The notes beneath the pieces were generated by a model that saw only the letters and a list, made by a program, of their open reading frames with translations, made no database searches and was not told where the DNA came from. The position numbers and the translations under genes were made by a program. A DNA stretch of 64,000 bases from Ampullaceana balthica (Eukaryota > Mollusca > Gastropoda > Lymnaeidae). The stretch is taken from the NCBI GenBank assembly GCA_944989445.1, contig CALYLW010000040.1, positions 881,818-945,817 on the forward strand. Reading direction: 5' to 3'. This document shows positions 58,381 through 64,000 of this stretch, piece by piece (within the stretch, counting starts at the first letter, position 1; every line of letters begins with the position of its first letter).

Positions 58381-61300
58381 AGAATTTAGCTTTATAACAA
58401 GGTCAAGGCTGGGATTGTTGGTTTTAAATCTGCTTGTACTTTTTACTAGCACAAATTTCAAGGATATTTGTGCTTACAAGGGAAGCTGGTTAAAACTTTA
58501 TGAGATGGGAAATGTTTTCTAATGTTTAGAATATAAGGTTGTGAACTCATTGATGAATCTGAAGCAGAGTTTCCTTCCATACCAGCACACAGGACCTTCA
58601 AGATAAGGTTTAAAAACTTGATCATTAATATTCACTGCAATTGTTTTATGACAAATCTGTTAATCATCATTTTTCTACAACAAATGTAGATAACTTGAGG
58701 TCAAAGAGCGTATCATGCCTAGTCTAATGACCTCAATTTAATAACATATACATTTCCTCTGTTGGTGCTTGTAGATCTGAATATAATGTTAATAATTATT
58801 ATTGACAATCAATTATAAATGTTTACCTGAATTATTATTTATTTGACTGCATCAGAAATGTCAGTCGAATATATGAACTGTTTAAATGGCTAAATAATGT
58901 AAATGACTAAAATTGTTCTGTTATTTATCAAGTTTGTGCATGCAATGAATCAGCTTTCATCCCAATAATTCAAACTATTAAATTAATCATAAAGACAATG
59001 AGAAAACTCATGGGCATGATTACAGTACTTTTACTTTAGTCTCATTTTAGACATTAGACCATACAAATAAAAGCCAGTATATGAAAGATAAATATTAATC
59101 ATTTATGTTTAAGTATCAGATAGCTCATGATTAATGATTAACTAAATGACTATAATTATTTTTTATTATTTTGAATTTACTGCTCTATGAAATAGTCACT
59201 GGCTAGAGAAAAAAATGTGTAAAAAAATTAATAGTTTCTGAATATTGCAATTTATTTTTTGTTCAATTTATTGTAAATTGATTTAAGTGGAACTCCAACG
59301 ATACTGGTAGTCATATCTAATAATTGTTTTTGAATTGGATCTTGATATTTGTAAACTATGAGATATGGCAAACAAATATTTATGTAATGGGTACATTTTA
59401 ATAATAACTGAACAAATATATTTGAACTTCAGTGGTTCAAACTGTCAAATAACTTTTCCATAAAGAAAAGTTCCAGTTTAACTAGTCAATGAAAAAAAAA
59501 TTGATTAATTTATTAGCAATCCTTGCTGGTACCTACTGGTGTAGCTGTATGATATCCAATGTTTGAAGACAACGAATATAACTAACAATGAAGCAACAAC
59601 AAAAAACTGTTCGTTAGAGACCTAGAGAATTTGTTCATTGTAAGAGTTGGATCATTTTAAATATTAGCATGACCACTGATATATATAATAATATGTATAA
59701 TATTTACTCATATTGGTATAAAAAGTAATGTCAGGCATATTATTAACTAGTTATTTTACAGGCATTCCAAATGACAATTAACTAATGTCATTCACATTTA
59801 AGACTGTTCTTTAACCGATGTATGCATATATAAATATATTCATATGTAACGGCTGCATTTTTAACATGTGACTGTAACATAAGGTTATGTTGTTGACATT
59901 GTGTATAGTAGTATGCTTTTCGTTGTGGCTAAATTTCATTCCTCCATGACATATGTTCAGTTTCTATACCACATAGCAGCCTGAACTGTGGGATAGTCCA
60001 CTGATTTCTCATCTGTCCTAAGCTGAAGATAATTTCAATTGATAATAAACACTAATACAGCTCATTTCATCAATACTGACCAATTGTTCTACTTAAAATT
60101 ATCCATGTTGTGTTTTTATGTTTACTTGAAAAGTTAATAATGGAAACATTTTAGCTCCCTACAATGGTTTAATTATATGTCTATAAACTTTTTAAAATAA
60201 ATTTAGGAGCTATCATTGGCTAATTTATTTGACATCTTGAAGACCATAATTGTATTCAGTAGTTGCTAGTCTGGAATTAAAATGATATTACTGGTACTTT
60301 CTTATTACTATTACTACTACTACTAGTTAAGTTGAAATCTATGACTTTTTCATTAGTCGCTTGCCAGAAAGTTGTCTTACAACTTTTTTGAAGACTGGAA
60401 TTTGTAATTGGTATTAGTAGTAAAATAGACATTTTCGTACCGGTATTGTCCTAATACATGAAGTTAAATATTCATATAAAATATAGATTCATGTAAAGTG
60501 TTAACTTGTTTGTGAGATTACATTATCATTGACTTTGTCATTAGTCATTTAAGTCTTTTGAAGAGTGTCCATTGATATCAATGAATCAACATATCCTACA
60601 TTGTTTTATAACTCAATGGCATGTTTTTGACTAGCTATTTATTTGATTTGAATATTTTATTTCATTTTTTAAACAATTTCCTCTTACCTCAAAATTTTCT
60701 TTAATGACATAAGTAAAATGGCTTAAGTATGCAATTTTGTAAAGTATATTTATATTATATAATTTATATATCATTTTTGTATACTTGCAAGTAGAGAGCA
60801 GCTTCACCTCTCAACATTTTAGACACTGAATGTTCTTAAATGTTGAAAAATATTTCATCCAAACATTTGTAGCTTACAATACAATGGGGGCGGGCTAAGG
60901 AGGGGGGGCAAAAAAGCATTCTGGCCACCCTCATGTTATAGATTTATAGCTCACTCTGGTTATTAATTGGAAGAGCAGGTGCTAGATGTCGCTTCATGAA
61001 TTTGTAGCCTGGTTACTAGTCAGCTTAACTTTGGTGCTGCCTTGTGAAAAATATAGGGTAATTTGTAGCAGTAGTCTAGCCAAAACTGCTACAATAAAGC
61101 TGCAGTGAGCCAATGCTCCCCTCTAATAAAATTAACAAGAAAACCACTATGGGGTTGATCGCCCCATTCACAAAGTCTTCATAAACCACTTACCCCTTTT
61201 CCACCACTCAAATAGATTGTTTGGTAAAAAAAAACATTAGCTTTTAGACACAATATGTAGAAAATGTATTAGTTTTAATTGGGTATGTTTATACTTGATA

Positions 61301-63017
61301 GTCATGTTTAATGTTACTTCAGAGTATTGCTTTAACTGTAATGACCATGCTAGAAATATTATTTAACATTTCATTAATAAACATGAGATGCTATTATATT
61401 CCATCAACTTGTTGGTTTTATTTGTGTACTGTGTACTTTAATTTAATAATTTATTAGATTAGAGGTGTTCTTTTTTTACTTGTTTCTGGTTGGGCCCCTA
61501 AAAAGTTATTTTTAGTTTTGATCCAGTTAAAATAATAATAAATTGATGAATTATATAGCACTGAACCCGAGTAAGGAACTGGGCTCACAGTGCTTTACAT
61601 AAAAATAATAACATACATATAAGAGTTAATGCATTCAATAAACATATCCTAACAATAGTAACAACCACATAATTAACAGTATGGTACACATAAGATATGT
61701 TTATCGTTAGAAGAAATGTTGTTTAAGTAATTTTGAAAGTATTTATTACTCAGTGGCTCCTCTATCCTTTATTACATGAAATTCAAACCAGGACTCCCTG
61801 GAGATGCAAACAACCCAGGTTGGGAATCCATGCTGAACCTTTAAAAAAAATTGCACTGCCTATAACGTAACCACAAACTTTGAAATAAAAACAGTAGTTT
61901 GGAACTCATAAGGCATGTTGTTTATTTTTTTTTAAAAAGCATTCACATTTTTAGCCAATGACATTCTTATAGATCTTTAACTTAAGCCTAAAGCATAAAA
62001 TTGAAATCAAATTACACAACATAGGTAAATTTGAAATATAACCCTGACATTTTAATTATTTTTTTTAAATTAATCAGAATAGGATAAACATAATAAAACG
62101 TTACTTTCAATATGTAGTAGTTCAAAAAAAGGCATGACAACAGCCATGAGAGATGGGGGTCTATATGGGAACAGTAACATGTAAAATAGGAAATTAAAAG
62201 TACTGGTAACAAATACTAAAGTTAAAATTTTTACAGTAGTTTGTGAAAAAATATTTAAAAAATAAAACTTTCAATTTAGAATTTGAAAAAATACAAAAAT
62301 GTCACATAGCCGTTTCTTCCTTTGAGGTCTTTAAATGTATTAGTTATTAGTCAACAAATATTTCCAAATATGTAACTATTATAACTGACTCTAAAAAAAG
62401 TCTCAACTTAAATTTTATGGAACAGCTTTATTTAAATTTACGCCCAAAGCAAAACAAATAATGCAAAAGCATTTCCTCAGAAAAAAATATGCACTCTTGT
62501 AGGAAACCAAACATATTTTTTACTTATTCTTTTAGGCTGTACCTACCTTAAAATTTAATAAAAATAAAGTGAAATATGATGGGAAAGGAAACTTTGCAGA
62601 TAACAATATGTTATCTGACTGATACCCTCTAAACCCACTACATAAACTCCTGCAATATACACCCCTGGATCAAACTGCCCATTCCCTCCTCCCCTACAGC
62701 AACAAAATTGAGTTTGGCTTCCATCACTTTGGTGGGTTTGGGGGTATAAAATAGATGCCCCCTTGTGAGGAATAATCAATACCGTAAAAACTTATCAGCA
62801 GTAGTTACCAACAGAAATTTCATTGAAATTTAATGCTTAAAAAATCCAGAATATTTCAAATAACACATTAAAAATTCATTACAACAACAAACAAAGAAAT
62901 AATGTTTTCAAGACCTGTTTACATTTGACAAGTAAAGATAACAACATTTATTTTGATAATGAATAACTTGAATAACTTTGATAGATAGGGCAGATTATTC
63001 ATTAAGGACAATGATGA

Positions 63018-63023
63018 TTTATT
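63018..63023 (-). promoter_or_regulatory. Possible polyadenylation signal of the zinc-finger gene
   Basis: TTTATT on the plus strand, which is AATAAA on the minus strand, is the first canonical hexamer past the zinc-finger stop codon, about 310 bases downstream. The region is AT-rich, so chance occurrence is likely. Confidence 0.35.
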
Positions 63024-63333
63024 TCATTCATTTAAGGTGACTGATTGCAGCCTACAACTTTAAAACAATGTCTTATTTACACTTTCTTAACATGTGTTGT
63101 ACATTCATCACGTACCATTGCAAATAATTATACTTGAACAAATTTTCATTATTTTTTAGCATTATATTTATAACCCAAATGTTTGCTTTACCACAATAAC
63201 TAATTTGGTAAATAATATAAGATTTTATCAGATTTAGATGGATCAGTAATGAGAAGGCAAATGAAAAGTATATAACAGAAATATTCAAATTTGAATAATC
63301 TTAGAAATTTGTCAATGATTTATGGACACTGTA

Positions 63334-64000
63334 TTAATCTTTATTAGTTGGCTCATCAATGTTTTGGAGTCTCTTGGAACGAATAAATGCCATCCCATGA
63401 ATTCTCATATGTGTCCTTAAGTTTGATTCCGACTCAAGAACCTTATAACAGACTGTACACTCAAGAGGGTTTTGAGGGGAAGATTTGTGACTAATAGGGT
63501 TTGAATAGGACAGAGGCGATGTAGGTACAGGAAACACAGCATCTTCCATAGGCTCCTCCGATTCAAATTGTGGCGTCTGGATATTTTTGGATTTTAGGAA
63601 CTCCTCAACAGCCCTGATTTTATGCACAGCAAACAAATGCTTCATCAATGCGGGTACAACAGTGAAACACAAACCACATTCTGGGCACTGGGGTTCATTG
63701 TTTGCATTGTGAGTAGCAATATGTGTGCAAAACTCCCCAGAATCTGAGGTCGAAAAGCCACACTTGCCACACATGTAATCTCCATTCTCTGCAATACGCA
63801 AACGTTTTGGGGGTGGAGCAGAAGAATCATCAGAGTCTACAAACTCAATCTGCTGAAGGCTGTGTCCACTGGTGGCATTTTGTTCTTCAATCCCAATAAA
63901 TTTCTCAACTGTTTCCATTTTTAAAATTCGATGTCTCTTAATCAGATGACGAATAACTGATTCCTTCTTTAAAAAAACAACTTTAGACATTTTTTTCTTC
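63334..64000 (-). CDS. C2H2 zinc-finger protein, C-terminal part (runs off window)
   Basis: An open frame from the window edge to a TAA at 63334-63336. The first visible Met (63990) is probably not the start: the lysine codons before it are open to 64000, and VFLKKESVIRHLIKRH just after it looks like the second half of a zinc finger whose cysteines lie outside. Counting from that Met, three complete C2H2 fingers follow at C74/C77/H90/H94, C102/C105/H118/H123 and C178/C181/H194/H198. A basic PPPKRLRI stretch (59-66) may be a nuclear localisation signal after an acidic Ser/Asp run, and a Pro/Ser linker separates the last two fingers. Probably a nuclear DNA-binding or chromatin protein. The layout reminds me of the ZNF532/592/687 group, but I cannot verify that. 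It is convergent with the ADAMTS-like gene. Confidence 0.85.
   Translation of the reverse strand, partial: KKKMSKVVFLKKESVIRHLIKRHRILKMETVEKFIGIEEQNATSGHSLQQIEFVDSDDSSAPPPKRLRIAENGDYMCGKCGFSTSDSGEFCTHIATHNANNEPQCPECGLCFTVVPALMKHLFAVHKIRAVEEFLKSKNIQTPQFESEEPMEDAVFPVPTSPLSYSNPISHKSSPQNPLECTVCYKVLESESNLRTHMRIHGMAFIRSKRLQNIDEPTNKD

Larger units (their letters stand above)
57727..63333. other. 3' UTRs and intergenic DNA between convergent genes
   Basis: AT-rich and free of minisatellites. A small stem (agcactg...cagtgct) at about 61557-61595 resembles fragments of dispersed repeats. 60880-60920 is G-rich. No further gene recognised; the boundary between the two 3' UTRs cannot be placed. Confidence 0.5.

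Noticed and set aside
58225..58522. Frames on both strands after the gene as extra exons
   Set aside because: They lie in the 3' UTR beyond a complete PLAC domain and stop codon, with no features.

Overview
The window is animal (metazoan) nuclear DNA. It is AT-rich, has clean GT-AG introns, and is crowded with minisatellites and degraded DNA transposons. A mollusc, perhaps a gastropod, is my guess from the overall texture; nothing in the sequence proves the taxon.

One gene dominates. Seventeen plus-strand coding exons (10115-57726) join with every intron phase matching, giving a predicted 966-residue secreted protein. In order it has a signal peptide, a first thrombospondin type-1 repeat (TSP1), a Cys-rich domain, a second Cys-rich segment ending in a GCD...CGGDGSNC motif, a spacer, a basic linker, six more TSP1 repeats and a C-terminal PLAC domain. 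This is an ADAMTS-like protein (no protease domain), closest in my reading to vertebrate THSD4/ADAMTSL6, with ADAMTSL4 and ADAMTSL2 next. The 5' part, exons 1-6, is spread over about 35 kb. Exons 7-17 take 12 kb. The last 667 bases hold the 3' end of a convergent minus-strand C2H2 zinc-finger gene that runs off the window.

The striking feature is where the minisatellites sit. Five consecutive introns (2, 3, 4, 5, 6) open with a tandem array at the 5' splice site. In introns 3, 4 and 6 the repeat unit contains the last 17, 22 and 35 exonic bases plus the splice donor. One authentic exon-intron junction has therefore been copied 4, about 136 and about 14 times. In intron 2 the array starts at the first intronic base and each unit carries a donor-like sequence. 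In intron 5 a decayed array starts within a few bases of the donor. The intron 6 unit is 42 bp and stop-free for about 11 copies, so any downstream donor would add 14 residues per copy to the spacer domain in frame. Introns 7-16 have no such arrays.

Region by region: 1-10113 is upstream DNA with five main arrays, a 678-bp inverted-repeat element with 8-bp target duplications, a tRNA-Val-like sequence, three tandem copies of a ~490-bp element and two PIF/Harbinger-type MITEs. Intron 1 (10211-28051) holds a hAT transposase remnant split by a non-LTR fragment, about ten minisatellites, a 1.7-kb PIF-like element, a 3.1-kb hAT element and several hAT MITEs. Intron 2 (28165-35733) holds a 24-bp minisatellite of about 100 copies in two blocks with a duplicated 430-bp flank, and an inverted-repeat element with 9-bp target duplications. 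Introns 5, 9, 12 and 13 contain further transposon relics. From 57727 to 63333 there is AT-rich 3' UTR and intergenic DNA.
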